DNA from: Betaproteobacteria bacterium GR16-43 | GTDB lineage: Bacteria > Pseudomonadota > Gammaproteobacteria > Burkholderiales > Usitatibacteraceae | Reading direction: 5' to 3' | Length of the DNA: 64,000 nt | Assembly: GCA_001953215.1 (NCBI GenBank) | Contig: CP019169.1 | Location: 3,348,001-3,412,000 of the forward strand | Position numbers and translations under genes: made by a program | In this document: positions 26,150 to 34,714 of the stretch, in pieces | How the letters are laid out: each line of letters opens with the position of its first letter | How positions within the stretch are numbered: the first letter of the stretch is position 1 | Notes under the pieces: generated by a model | Told to the model about the DNA's origin: nothing | The model's database searches: none | What the model saw: only the letters and a program-made list of their open reading frames with translations

Positions 26150-27382
26150 ATGAAACGAAGAGTCGTCGTGACCGGCCTCGGCGTGGTCTCGCCCGTCGGC
26201 ATTGGCATCGCACCCGCGTGGGACAACCTCCTCAACGGCGTAAGCGGCGTAGGTCCCATCACGCGCTTCGATGCGTCGGTGATCCCCACGCGCATCGCGG
26301 CCGAGGTGAAAGGCTTCAACCCCGTGGACTGGATGCACCCGAAGGAGACGAAGCGCTCCGACACGTTCATCCACTTCGGCCTCGCGGCTTCGAAGATGGC
26401 CCTGGACGACGCGGGCTTCACCATCGACGAGTCGAACGCCGAGCGCGTCGGCGTGAACATGGGCTCGGGCATCGGCGGGCTGCCGATGATCGAGGACAAC
26501 ATCCGCGAGATGATCGCCAAGGGCCCACGGCGCATCTCGCCGTTCTTCGTGCCGGGTTCCATCATCAACATGGTCGCGGGCCTGGTGTCGATCCAGTTCG
26601 GCGCCAAGGGTCCGAACCTCTCGATGGTGTCCGCGTGTACGACGAGCTCGCATTGCATCGGCGATGCGGGCCGGGTGATCGAGTACGGAGACGCAGACGT
26701 GATGATCGCCGGCGGGTCGGAGGCCACGATCAACCTGTCCGGCATGGGCGGCTTCTGCGCCTGCCGCGCGCTTTCGGAGCGAAACGACGATCCGGCCACC
26801 GCCTCGCGCCCGTTCGACAAGGACCGCGACGGCTTCGTGCTGGGCGAGGGCGCCGGCGTGATGATCCTCGAGGAATACGAACACGCGAAGAAGCGCGGCG
26901 CCCGCATCTATTGCGAGCTCGCCGGCATGGGCATGAGCGCGGACGCGAACCACATCACCGCGCCCAACATGGACGGCCCGCGCCGCGCGATGCTGGCGGC
27001 GCTGCGCAATTCGGGTGCCAACCCCGATGAAGTCCAGTACATGAACGCGCACGGCACCTCGACCCCGCTGGGCGACGCCAACGAGACCGCGGCGGTGAAA
27101 GCCGCCTTCGGCGAGCACGCGTACAAGCTCGCGATGAACTCCACCAAGTCGATGCACGGCCACCTGCTGGGCGCGGCCGGAGGCCTCGAGGCCGTGATCA
27201 CGGTGCTGGCGATCCACCACCAGAAATCGCCGCCGACCATCAACATCTTCAACCCGGACCCGGCGTGCGACCTGGACTACGTGCCCAACACGGCGCGCGA
27301 CATGAAGATCGATTTCGCGCTCTCGAATTCCTTCGGGTTCGGCGGCACGAACGGAACCCTCGCGTTCCGGCGCCTGCGCTAG
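26150..27382 (+). CDS. fabF: 3-oxoacyl-ACP synthase II
   Basis: 410 residues. Elongating condensing enzyme. Cys-His-His active site intact: SACTTSSHCIG, NAHGTSTPLGD and MHGHLLGAAGG. The C-terminal SNSFGFGGTNGTLAFRR is typical. Separated from acpP by a 90-base gene-free, very GC-rich spacer with no feature I could name. Continues into pabC after 16 bases. Confidence 0.98.
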   Translation: MKRRVVVTGLGVVSPVGIGIAPAWDNLLNGVSGVGPITRFDASVIPTRIAAEVKGFNPVDWMHPKETKRSDTFIHFGLAASKMALDDAGFTIDESNAERVGVNMGSGIGGLPMIEDNIREMIAKGPRRISPFFVPGSIINMVAGLVSIQFGAKGPNLSMVSACTTSSHCIGDAGRVIEYGDADVMIAGGSEATINLSGMGGFCACRALSERNDDPATASRPFDKDRDGFVLGEGAGVMILEEYEHAKKRGARIYCELAGMGMSADANHITAPNMDGPRRAMLAALRNSGANPDEVQYMNAHGTSTPLGDANETAAVKAAFGEHAYKLAMNSTKSMHGHLLGAAGGLEAVITVLAIHHQKSPPTINIFNPDPACDLDYVPNTARDMKIDFALSNSFGFGGTNGTLAFRRLR

Positions 27383-27398
27383 CGCCCCGCGGCCGCCC

Positions 27399-28220
27399 GT
27401 GACGGCCCTGGTCCTCGCCAACGGAGAGCCGACGGCCTCGGTGTCCTCGCTGGACCGCGGCTTCGCCTTCGGCGACGGGGTCTTCCGCACGCTGCAGGTG
27501 AAGGCGGGGCATCCGCTCAACTGGGACCGCCACTTCCGCCGCCTGGCCCACGATTGCAATGCGCTCGGCCTTCCGGTGCCGAAGGAAGATGTCCTGCGTT
27601 CCGAGATGGCTCACGTCGCGCCGGGCGATGCCATCGTCAAGATTACGGTCACGCGCGGTGTCTCCGGCCGCGGTTACTCGAAGCCCACCGAAACCCAACC
27701 GCTGCGCGTAGTGGCGGCATTTCCGCCCCCGGAGTATCCGAGGGAACTCGCCCGGGACGGAATCCGCGTGCGCCGTTGCGATCTCGTGCTCTCCGAGCAG
27801 CCCCGTCTCGCCGGCGTGAAGACGCTGAACCGCCTGGAGAACGTGCTCGCGAGGTCGGAGTGGTTCGATGCGGCCATCCGCGAGGGACTCCTGTGCGATG
27901 CCGCCGGGCGCCTCGTCGAGGGGACCATGAGCAACGTGTTCCTGGTCATCGCCGGCGCGCTTCACACGCCGGCGCTCACGCGGTGCGGGGTCTCCGGCGC
28001 GCAGCGCGATCGCATCCGCGACCTGGCCCTTTCGCAAGGCATTGCGTTCGACGTGCGCGACATTCCGTTCGGTGAACTTCGCGAAGCCGAGGAAGTCTTC
28101 CTCGCCAACAGCCTGATCGGGATCTGGCCCGTCGTGGTGCTCGACAACCAGGCCTGGAAGGTCGGGCCGCTCACGCGCCGCCTGCAGGCGCTCCTCGCCG
28201 AAGACGATGCGGCGGCTTAA
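27399..28220 (+). CDS. pabC: 4-amino-4-deoxychorismate lyase (aminotransferase class IV)
   Basis: 273 residues from a GTG start. Releases p-aminobenzoate and pyruvate for folate synthesis. Class IV PLP fold: SLDRGFAFGDGVFRTLQV at the N-terminus, PLP lysine in AGVKTLNRLENVLAR, and GTMSNVFLV with EEVFLANSLIGIWPV toward the C-terminus. The position between fabF and mltG is the classical pabC location, which favours this over a D-amino-acid aminotransferase. Overlaps mltG by 14 bases. Confidence 0.92.
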   Translation: MTALVLANGEPTASVSSLDRGFAFGDGVFRTLQVKAGHPLNWDRHFRRLAHDCNALGLPVPKEDVLRSEMAHVAPGDAIVKITVTRGVSGRGYSKPTETQPLRVVAAFPPPEYPRELARDGIRVRRCDLVLSEQPRLAGVKTLNRLENVLARSEWFDAAIREGLLCDAAGRLVEGTMSNVFLVIAGALHTPALTRCGVSGAQRDRIRDLALSQGIAFDVRDIPFGELREAEEVFLANSLIGIWPVVVLDNQAWKVGPLTRRLQALLAEDDAAA

Positions 28221-29202
28221 GCTCTTCGCCCTGTTCCTCGTGACCGCGCTCGTTGCGGTCGCGGGCTGGTTCGCGGCCTTCGCTTCGCGCGAGCTCGAGC
28301 CGCCCGTGCCCGGCTATGAATTCACCGTGAAGCCCGGTGCATCGCTGCGCACGCTCTCGCATCGCCTCGCGCAGGACGGCCTGCTTTCCGAGTCGCAGTC
28401 GTTCTGGATCCTCGGCCGCGCGCTCGGCAAGGACAAGTCGATCCAGGCGGGAACGTACCGGATGGACAAGGCGATGACGCCCGTCGAGTTGCTGGACAAG
28501 ATGAACCGCGGCGACGTGGTCGCGGTCGAGATCGCGTTCATCGAGGGCACGACCCTGCGCCAGTGGCTGGTGCTCCTCGGTGCGCATGAGCGGCTGCGCC
28601 ATACGCTGGCCGGGAAGTCGCCCGACGAAATCCGCGCGTCCACCGGGCTCGCGGAAGGATCGCTGGAAGGCTGGCTCTTTCCCGACACCTATCGCTTCGT
28701 CCCGGGCAGCGCCGACCTCGAGATCCTCCGGCGCGCGCATGCCACGATGAAGAAGCGGCTGGCCGAAGCCTGGGACTCGCGCGAGGCCGACCTTCCGCTC
28801 AAGTCGGCCTACGAAGCGCTGATCCTCGCCTCGATCGTCGAGAAGGAAACGGGTGCGGCCGCCGAGCGTCCCCTCGTGGCGTCGGTGTTCGTCAATCGCC
28901 TGAGGAAGGGCATGCGCCTGCAGACCGACCCGACGGTGATCTACGGCATGGGCGCTTCCTTCGACGGCAACATCCGCAAGAAGGACCTCACGGCCGACAC
29001 ACCCTGGAACACGTACACGCGGGACGGGCTGCCGCCCACGCCCATCGCGATGCCCGGCGCGGCCTCGCTCGCCGCGGTGATGCACCCGGCGAAGTCCGAG
29101 TTCCTCTATTTCGTGGGCAAGGGCGACGGCACCCACCAGTTCTCGCGCACGCTCGAGGAGCACAATCGGGCGGTGGCGAAGTACCAGCTCGGGAAGGGAT
29201 GA
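28207..29202 (+). CDS. mltG: Endolytic transglycosylase MltG (YceG)
   Basis: 331 residues. One N-terminal transmembrane helix (LFALFLVTALVAVAGWFAAF) and a periplasmic YceG domain. A LysM-like subdomain lies near GYEFTVKPGASLRTLSHRL; the catalytic Glu is in ILASIVEKETGAAAERP, with RLQTDPTVIYG and TPWNTYTRDGLPPTPI as family motifs. Cleaves nascent peptidoglycan and so sets glycan strand length. The start lies inside the pabC 3' end. Confidence 0.96.
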   Translation: MRRLKLFALFLVTALVAVAGWFAAFASRELEPPVPGYEFTVKPGASLRTLSHRLAQDGLLSESQSFWILGRALGKDKSIQAGTYRMDKAMTPVELLDKMNRGDVVAVEIAFIEGTTLRQWLVLLGAHERLRHTLAGKSPDEIRASTGLAEGSLEGWLFPDTYRFVPGSADLEILRRAHATMKKRLAEAWDSREADLPLKSAYEALILASIVEKETGAAAERPLVASVFVNRLRKGMRLQTDPTVIYGMGASFDGNIRKKDLTADTPWNTYTRDGLPPTPIAMPGAASLAAVMHPAKSEFLYFVGKGDGTHQFSRTLEEHNRAVAKYQLGKG

Positions 29203-29819
29203 CGGTGCGCGGTCGATTCATCACGCTGGAGGGCATCGACGGAGCGGGCAAGTCCTCGCACGTGTCGTACATCGCCGATCGCGTTCGCGAGAAGGGGCGC
29301 CACGTCGTCGAGACGCGCGAGCCGGGCGGCACGAAAGCCGGCGAGGCGGTGCGCGCGATCGTGCTGCACGAAGCGATGGACGTGCGCACCGAAGCCTTCC
29401 TCATGTTCGGTGCGCGCACCGAGCACGTCGTGCGGGTCATCGAACCGGCGCTGGCCGCGGGCGACTGGATCGTCTGCGACCGTTTCACCGATTCCACCTT
29501 CGCCTACCAATGCGGCGGCCATTCCTTGCCTCGCGCGATGTTCGAGGCGCTGGAGCGGGCGTTCGAACCCGCACCGAAGCCGGATGCGACGTTCCTCTTC
29601 GACCTGGCGCCCGAGCTCGCCTTCGAACGCCAGCGCGGCCAGCAGCGCACGCCCGATCGCTTCGAGCGCGAGCAGATCGATTTCTTCCGCCGCGTGCGCG
29701 AGGCGTACCTCGAGCGCGCGCGCAACGACCCGAAGCGCGTCCACGTCGTCGACGCGTCGGGCCCGTTGGACCAGGTCCGCGCGAACCTCGAGCGGCTGCT
29801 GGTCCCGGTGCTCGCATGA
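29199..29819 (+). CDS. tmk: Thymidylate kinase
   Basis: 206 residues. Phosphorylates dTMP to dTDP. P-loop EGIDGAGKSSH, substrate motif TREPGGTKAGE, DRFTDSTFAYQ (DR[FY] motif), and a LID region with RGQQRTPDRFE. Overlaps mltG by 4 bases (ATGA) and holB by 4 bases. Confidence 0.98.
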   Translation: MTVRGRFITLEGIDGAGKSSHVSYIADRVREKGRHVVETREPGGTKAGEAVRAIVLHEAMDVRTEAFLMFGARTEHVVRVIEPALAAGDWIVCDRFTDSTFAYQCGGHSLPRAMFEALERAFEPAPKPDATFLFDLAPELAFERQRGQQRTPDRFEREQIDFFRRVREAYLERARNDPKRVHVVDASGPLDQVRANLERLLVPVLA

Positions 29820-30829
29820 TCCCGTTCCCCTGGCACCGCGCCGCGCTGGAACGCCTCGTCGCCGATCGCGCACGGCTGCCGCACGCGCTGCTCGTGCAGG
29901 GCACGCAGGGCATCGGCAAGGCCGAGTTCGCCCGCGCGCTCGCCGCGGCGCTGCTGTGCGAGACGCCGCAGGGCGCGCTGGCCTGCGGCAAGTGCCCCTC
30001 GTGCCACTGGTTTTCGCAGGGCAACCATCCCGACTTCCGCGAGGTGATCCCCGAGATCGACCAGGAAGAGGACGAAGCGGAGGCCGACGCCGCGAAAGCC
30101 GACGTGAAGAAGAGCCTCGTCATCAAGATCGACCAGATCCGCGCCCTGGCGGACTTCATGGCCCTCACCACGCACCGCTCGGGCTTGCGCGTGCTGCTGA
30201 TCCACCCGGCCGAGGTCCTGCAGTCCAACGCGGCCAATGCCCTCCTGAAGACGCTCGAGGAGCCGCCGCCGGCCACGCTCATCGTGCTGGTGAGCGACCA
30301 GCCCGCGCGGCTGTTGCCCACCATCCGCAGCCGCTGCCGCGTCCTGCCGCTGCCCACGCCGCCTGCGAACGAGGCGATGGCCTGGCTGCAGGCCGAAGGC
30401 GTGGAGGAGCCGCGCACCGCACTGGCCGTCGCCGGTGGGGCGCCGTTGCTGGCTCGCGAGCTGGCCGCCCCCGAGGAAGTGGCCCTGCGCCGCAAGGTGA
30501 TGGCCGAGCTCACGCGGCCGTCGGGAGCGGAGCCGCTCACCTTCGCCGAGCGCATCGACCGTCCCGCGCTCGACCGCACCATCTATTGGATGCAGACCTG
30601 GGTCCAGGACCTCCTGCGCGTGCGCGTCGGGGCCGGCGTGCGCCACCACCTCGAGCACGAGAGCATGGCGAAAGCGAAGGCGCGCGCCGCCGACGCCGAC
30701 CGGCTCTTCGACCTGGAGCGCGAACTGCGCGCGGCCCGCCGGCTGGCCACCCATCCCCTGAATGCACGCTTGCTGGCCGAGCACCTCCTCATGACCTACA
30801 ATCGGGCTACATCGGGAACCCGAACATGA
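29816..30829 (+). CDS. holB: DNA polymerase III delta-prime subunit
   Basis: 337 residues. Clamp-loader subunit. N-terminal AAA-like domain with VQGTQGIGKAEFARAL, a four-cysteine zinc module (CGKCPSCHWFSQGNHPDF with the preceding Cys), NALLKTLEEPP and the sensor SRCRVLPLP. Middle and C-terminal lid/collar follow. In this organism the acidic insertion EIDQEEDEAEADAAKAD separates zinc module and core. Coupled by 4-base overlaps to tmk and to the PilZ gene. Confidence 0.95.
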   Translation: MIPFPWHRAALERLVADRARLPHALLVQGTQGIGKAEFARALAAALLCETPQGALACGKCPSCHWFSQGNHPDFREVIPEIDQEEDEAEADAAKADVKKSLVIKIDQIRALADFMALTTHRSGLRVLLIHPAEVLQSNAANALLKTLEEPPPATLIVLVSDQPARLLPTIRSRCRVLPLPTPPANEAMAWLQAEGVEEPRTALAVAGGAPLLARELAAPEEVALRRKVMAELTRPSGAEPLTFAERIDRPALDRTIYWMQTWVQDLLRVRVGAGVRHHLEHESMAKAKARAADADRLFDLERELRAARRLATHPLNARLLAEHLLMTYNRATSGTRT

Positions 30830-31188
30830 GCGCCGGCGAAGCCACCAGCACACGGCCCGGGGTTTTCTCCCTGGTCATCCGTTCGAAAGCGTCGCTGTAT
30901 GCGGCGTGGATTCCCCTCTTGAAGGGGGGCGGCCTGTTCCTGCCCAGCAATCGCGAACATAAGCTCGGCGACGAAGTGATCGTCCTCTTGTCGCTTCTCG
31001 ACGACCCCACGCGCATTTCCCTCCAGGGCCTCGTGGCGTGGGTGAACCCGGCCCACACGGCGGGCAACCGCCCGCAGGGCATCGGCATCCAGCTGCAGGA
31101 CAGCGAACAGGCGCGCGACTTCCGCAAGAAGGTCGAAGGCCTGCTGGCCGGCGCGCTGCAGTCTTCGCGACCGACGCACACCATCTAG
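30826..31188 (+). CDS. PilZ domain protein
   Basis: 120 residues, a single PilZ domain of the short type encoded after holB in many proteobacteria (P. aeruginosa PilZ). Those proteins are needed for type IV pilus assembly and often do not bind c-di-GMP. Here the classical RxxxR and D/NxSxxG binding motifs are not apparent: the region reads VIRSKASLYAAWIPLLKGGG, which fits the non-binding PilZ type. Ends just before a large inverted repeat. Confidence 0.9.
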   Translation: MSAGEATSTRPGVFSLVIRSKASLYAAWIPLLKGGGLFLPSNREHKLGDEVIVLLSLLDDPTRISLQGLVAWVNPAHTAGNRPQGIGIQLQDSEQARDFRKKVEGLLAGALQSSRPTHTI

Positions 31189-31202
31189 AAACAAGAGGCG
31201 AA

Positions 31203-31323
31203 AGGCGTCCTCCGCAGATAAACGCGGATAAACGCCGATGATCCCCTCTAGCGATCAAAGGGCCTTTTAGAAAAGCCTTTGCTGTTATCTGCGTTTATCT
31301 GCGTTTATCTGCGGAGGACGCCT
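31203..31323. repeat. Large intergenic inverted repeat made of 10-bp-periodic units (copy 1)
   Basis: Arms at 31203-31239 and 31287-31323 are complementary at 35 of 37 positions, around a 47-base loop. Each arm contains the unit GCAGATAAAC repeated with a 10-bp period (GCAGATAAAC, GCGGATAAAC, GCCGAT). It lies between the pilZ stop and tatD. A related element sits at 54851-54932. No ORF is present. Confidence 0.85.
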
Positions 31324-31327
31324 CAAC

Positions 31328-31349
31328 GAAGCCCCCGAGAGGGGGCTTC
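31328..31349 (+). terminator. Hairpin likely terminating the yceD-to-pilZ operon
   Basis: Perfect 9-bp stem GAAGCCCCC/GGGGGCTTC with GAGA loop, followed by TGCTTTCC. The T tract is weak. It lies directly after the large inverted repeat and 27 bases before tatD. Confidence 0.55.
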
Positions 31350-31375
31350 TGCTTTCCAGCGGTTAAAATGACGCC

Positions 31376-32158
31376 ATGTTGATCGACTCCCACTGCCACC
31401 TGGACTTCCCCGAGTTGCGCTCCGACCTCGGTGGCGTGCTCGACCGCATGCGCGGCAACGGCGTCACGCATGCGCTCACCATCAGCACCACCCTCGAAAC
31501 GTTCCCGGCCGTGCGCGAAGTCGCACGTTCGCAGCCCAACCTGTGGTGTTCTGCGGGCGTGCATCCCGACGAGCTTCGCGATGGGCGCGAAGTGGGCCTC
31601 GAGGAACTCCTCGGCATGGCCGACGACCCGAAGGTCGTCGCGATCGGCGAGACCGGCCTCGACTACTTCCGCGTCGAAGGCGACACCGAGTGGCAGCGCG
31701 AGCGCTTTCGCGTCCACATCCGCGCGGCGCGCGCCTGCGGCAAGCCGCTGGTGATCCACACGCGCGAGTCCGCGGCGGACACGGTGCGCATCCTGCGGGA
31801 GGAGCGCGCGTCGGAAGTGGGCGGGGTCATGCACTGCTTCACGGAGAATTGGGAAGTGGCGCAGGCCGCGATCGACCTGGGGTTCTACATCTCGCTCTCG
31901 GGCATCGTAACCTTCAAGAATGCCGCGGTCGTGAAGGACGTGGCGTTCCGCGTTCCCCTCGATCGCCTGCTGGTGGAAACCGATTCGCCTTACCTGGCGC
32001 CGGTTCCGCATCGCGGCAAGACCAACGAGCCCGCGTTCGTGCGCCACGTGGCCGAGGAAATCGCCCGCCTGAAAGCGGTGTCGCTGGAGGCGGTGGCCGA
32101 GGCGACGACCGCGAACTTCTTCGCGCTCTTCCGCCACGCCCGTCCCGCGGCGGCCTGA
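31376..32158 (+). CDS. tatD: TatD family metal-dependent DNase/hydrolase
   Basis: 260 residues. TIM-barrel hydrolase with metal-binding motifs DSHCHLDFPEL (HxH), GETGLDYF (Glu), IHTRES (His), MHCFTE (His) and ETDSPYLAP (Asp). Family members are 3'-5' exonucleases linked to repair of oxidised DNA. Start at ATG 31376, with no Shine-Dalgarno; a TAAAAT hexamer ends 6 bases before it. Followed after 2 bases by the acetyltransferase gene. Confidence 0.93.
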   Translation: MLIDSHCHLDFPELRSDLGGVLDRMRGNGVTHALTISTTLETFPAVREVARSQPNLWCSAGVHPDELRDGREVGLEELLGMADDPKVVAIGETGLDYFRVEGDTEWQRERFRVHIRAARACGKPLVIHTRESAADTVRILREERASEVGGVMHCFTENWEVAQAAIDLGFYISLSGIVTFKNAAVVKDVAFRVPLDRLLVETDSPYLAPVPHRGKTNEPAFVRHVAEEIARLKAVSLEAVAEATTANFFALFRHARPAAA

Positions 32159-32160
32159 CG

Positions 32161-32673
32161 ATGGCCTCGCCGATCGAGCTCGTGCCATTCACGGTGCGCA
32201 CGGACGAAGCCTTCGCGGGCGTCGAGCGTGTGATGCGCGAATGCGGCGACTACTACCAGCTCGTGCAGGGCCACGCGGCCGATCGCGCGGAGGCCGAGGA
32301 ATTCTTCCACTTCGACGTCCCGGGCGTTCCGCCCGAGAACGCACGGGCCTACGGCATCCACGCCGGCGGGCAGCTCGTGGGGCTGGCGAGCCTGCTGCTC
32401 GGGTGGAAGCGCCCGGGCCAATCGATGATTGGCTTCCTCGCGATCGGTGCACCGCACCGCGGCAAGGGTTATGCGCGCGCGGCCTACGACGCGCTGGAGG
32501 CCGTGGCGCGCGCTTCGCCGCACGGGACGTCGCTGCGCATCGGCATCGTCGAGACGAACGATCCGGCTTTCGCGTTCTGGCACCGCCTGGGATTCGTCGA
32601 GACCGGCGAGCGGCGTGCGCTCGACGAGTACGTGGCCGACGTGATCCTCCTGGAGAAAACGCTCGATGGCTGA
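32161..32673 (+). CDS. GNAT-family N-acetyltransferase
   Basis: 170 residues. The acetyl-CoA-binding motif A is in FLAIGAPHRGKGYARAAYDA (pattern RGKGYA), followed by the motif B-like NDPAFAFWHRLGFVETGER. The substrate cannot be predicted. Lies between tatD and rlmM; it overlaps rlmM by 8 bases. Confidence 0.88.
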   Translation: MASPIELVPFTVRTDEAFAGVERVMRECGDYYQLVQGHAADRAEAEEFFHFDVPGVPPENARAYGIHAGGQLVGLASLLLGWKRPGQSMIGFLAIGAPHRGKGYARAAYDALEAVARASPHGTSLRIGIVETNDPAFAFWHRLGFVETGERRALDEYVADVILLEKTLDG

Positions 32674-33748
32674 AGCCCTGGTGTTCTACGTCCGCCCGGG
32701 ATTCGAGCGCGAGGCCGCGCAGGAAATCATGGCGGAGGCGGCGAACGCGGGCATCGAGGGCTTCGTGAAGGCGAAGCCCGAGAGTGGCTACGCGGTCTTC
32801 CAGGCGCACGAGCCGGGAGGTGCGGGCACGCTCGCCGAGCAGATCGACTTCGCCGAGCTGGTCTTCCCGCGCCAGATGGTACGCGATGCGATCCTCGTCG
32901 CCGACCTGCCCGTGGGCGATCGCACCGGCCCGATCGTCGCGGCGGCGCGCGAGCGGGGCACGCAGTTCATGGGGCTGCACCTCGACACGCCGGACACCAA
33001 TGACGGCAAGGCGCTCGCGTCGTTGATCCGCCCGTTGATGCCGCACCTCGACAAGGCGTTCGCCAAGGCCGGCATCGTGTTCGACCAGGCGCGTTCGCCC
33101 GATCGGCTGAACGTCTTCTTCATCGGCGGCAACGCCTGCTACGTGGGGGTCTCGTCGCTCGCCAACGGCTCGAGCTGGCCCATGGGGATCCCGCGCCTTC
33201 GCATGCCGCGCGGCTCTCCCTCGCGCTCCACGTTGAAGCTCGCCGAAGCGCTCAACGTGTTCCTCACGCCCGAGCAGGCCGAGAGACGCATGCAGCCGGG
33301 CATGACGGCCGTCGACCTTGGGGCCGCGCCCGGAGGCTGGACCTGGCAGCTGGTCCAGCGCCACATGAAGGTGATGGCGGTGGACAACGGCGCGATGGAT
33401 CCGGCGCTGCTGGAGACCGGGCAGGTGAAGCACCGGCGCGAGGACGGGTTCAAGTACCGGCCGCCGGAGCCGGTGGCCTGGATGGTCTGCGACATGGTGG
33501 AGCAGCCTTCGCGCATCGCCGAGCTCGCCGCGCGGTGGATCCGTGACGGCTGGTGCAAGGACACGATCTTCAACCTCAAGCTGCCGATGAAGAAGCGCTG
33601 GGAAGAGGTGCAGCTCTGCCGCGAGCGCATCGACCACGTGCTGGGCGAGGTGCCCGCGCGGCTTCGAATGAAGCAGCTTTATCACGACCGCGAGGAAGTC
33701 ACCGCGTACCTCATGGCGCTTGATCCGGACGACCACACCCGGTCATGA
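32666..33748 (+). CDS. rlmM: 23S rRNA 2'-O-ribose methyltransferase RlmM
   Basis: 360 residues. Methylates C2498 of 23S rRNA. N-terminal RNA-binding region with FYVRPGFEREAAQEI, a THUMP-like segment, and a Rossmann domain with SAM motif DLGAAPGGWTWQLV near residue 213. Catalytic residues of the K-D-K-E type are consistent with WMVCDMVEQP and NLKLPMKKRW. Matches YgdE/RlmM in length. Confidence 0.93.
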   Translation: MAEALVFYVRPGFEREAAQEIMAEAANAGIEGFVKAKPESGYAVFQAHEPGGAGTLAEQIDFAELVFPRQMVRDAILVADLPVGDRTGPIVAAARERGTQFMGLHLDTPDTNDGKALASLIRPLMPHLDKAFAKAGIVFDQARSPDRLNVFFIGGNACYVGVSSLANGSSWPMGIPRLRMPRGSPSRSTLKLAEALNVFLTPEQAERRMQPGMTAVDLGAAPGGWTWQLVQRHMKVMAVDNGAMDPALLETGQVKHRREDGFKYRPPEPVAWMVCDMVEQPSRIAELAARWIRDGWCKDTIFNLKLPMKKRWEEVQLCRERIDHVLGEVPARLRMKQLYHDREEVTAYLMALDPDDHTRS

Positions 33749-33755
33749 TCGCGGC

Positions 33756-34688
33756 ATGAGCGACCGCATCGTCATCAGCGAATTCATGGACACGCCCGCC
33801 GTGGAGAAGCTGCGGGCGCGCTTCGACGTCGACTATCGCCCGTCGCTGGTCGACGACGCGGCGGCCCTGCGCGCGAGCCTGGCCGAGGCGCGCGGCTGGA
33901 TCGTGCGCAATCGCACGCAGGTCCGCGGCGACGCGCTCGCCGCCGCCGGCCGGCTGCGTGTCGTGGGGCGCCTGGGCGTCGGACTGGACAACATCGACGT
34001 GCCGGCCTGCGACGCGCGCGGCATCGCGGTGATCCCGGCGACGGGCGCCAATGCGGAATCGGTGGCCGAGTACGTGATCGCCACCGCGATGATCCTGCTG
34101 CGGGGCGCGGCCTATCTTTCGACCCCGGCGATGGCGGCAGGCCGCTGGCCGCGCCAGATGCTCTCGAAGGGGCGCGATCTCTCGGGGAAGACGCTGGGCC
34201 TCGTGGGCTTCGGCGGAATCGGCCAACTCACGGCGCGCAAGGCCGTGGCGATGGGCATGCGGGTCGTTGCGCACGACCCGATGGTCGGCCCGGATTCTCC
34301 CGCGTGGCGTGAGGGGACCGCGAGGCCGCGCACGCTCGATGGCCTGCTCGCCGAGTCGGACGTCGTGTCCCTGCACGTGCCCCTCACCGCGCAGACCCGC
34401 GATCTCCTGAACGCCGAGCGCCTCGGCCGCATGAAGCGCGGTGCGATCCTCATCAATTCGGCGCGCGGCGGTGTCGTGAACGAAGCGGCGCTGGCCGCTG
34501 CCCTGCAGGAAGGCCAGCTGGGAGCGGCCGCCATCGATGTCTTCGACGTGGAACCGCTCGCCGCGGGGAGCCCGCTCGCGGGTGCGCCCAACCTCCTGCT
34601 CACACCGCACATCGCGGGCGTGACGGTGGAATCCAACGAACGCGTGAGCGCCTTCATCGCCGAACGCGTGGCCGCCGCGCTCGCCTAG
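33756..34688 (+). CDS. D-isomer-specific 2-hydroxyacid dehydrogenase
   Basis: 310 residues. Cofactor domain GLVGFGGIGQLTARKAVAMG, with catalytic Arg in INSARGGVVNEAAL, Glu in VFDVEPL and His in TPHIAGVTVESNERV. Related to phosphoglycerate and sulfolactate dehydrogenases, but too short to be a full SerA with an ACT domain. Substrate unknown. Start at ATG 33756, 7 bases after rlmM; convergent with the next gene. Confidence 0.88.
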   Translation: MSDRIVISEFMDTPAVEKLRARFDVDYRPSLVDDAAALRASLAEARGWIVRNRTQVRGDALAAAGRLRVVGRLGVGLDNIDVPACDARGIAVIPATGANAESVAEYVIATAMILLRGAAYLSTPAMAAGRWPRQMLSKGRDLSGKTLGLVGFGGIGQLTARKAVAMGMRVVAHDPMVGPDSPAWREGTARPRTLDGLLAESDVVSLHVPLTAQTRDLLNAERLGRMKRGAILINSARGGVVNEAALAAALQEGQLGAAAIDVFDVEPLAAGSPLAGAPNLLLTPHIAGVTVESNERVSAFIAERVAAALA

Positions 34689-34714
34689 CGCTTCGCGGCT
34701 GCCGGTCCGCCGGG

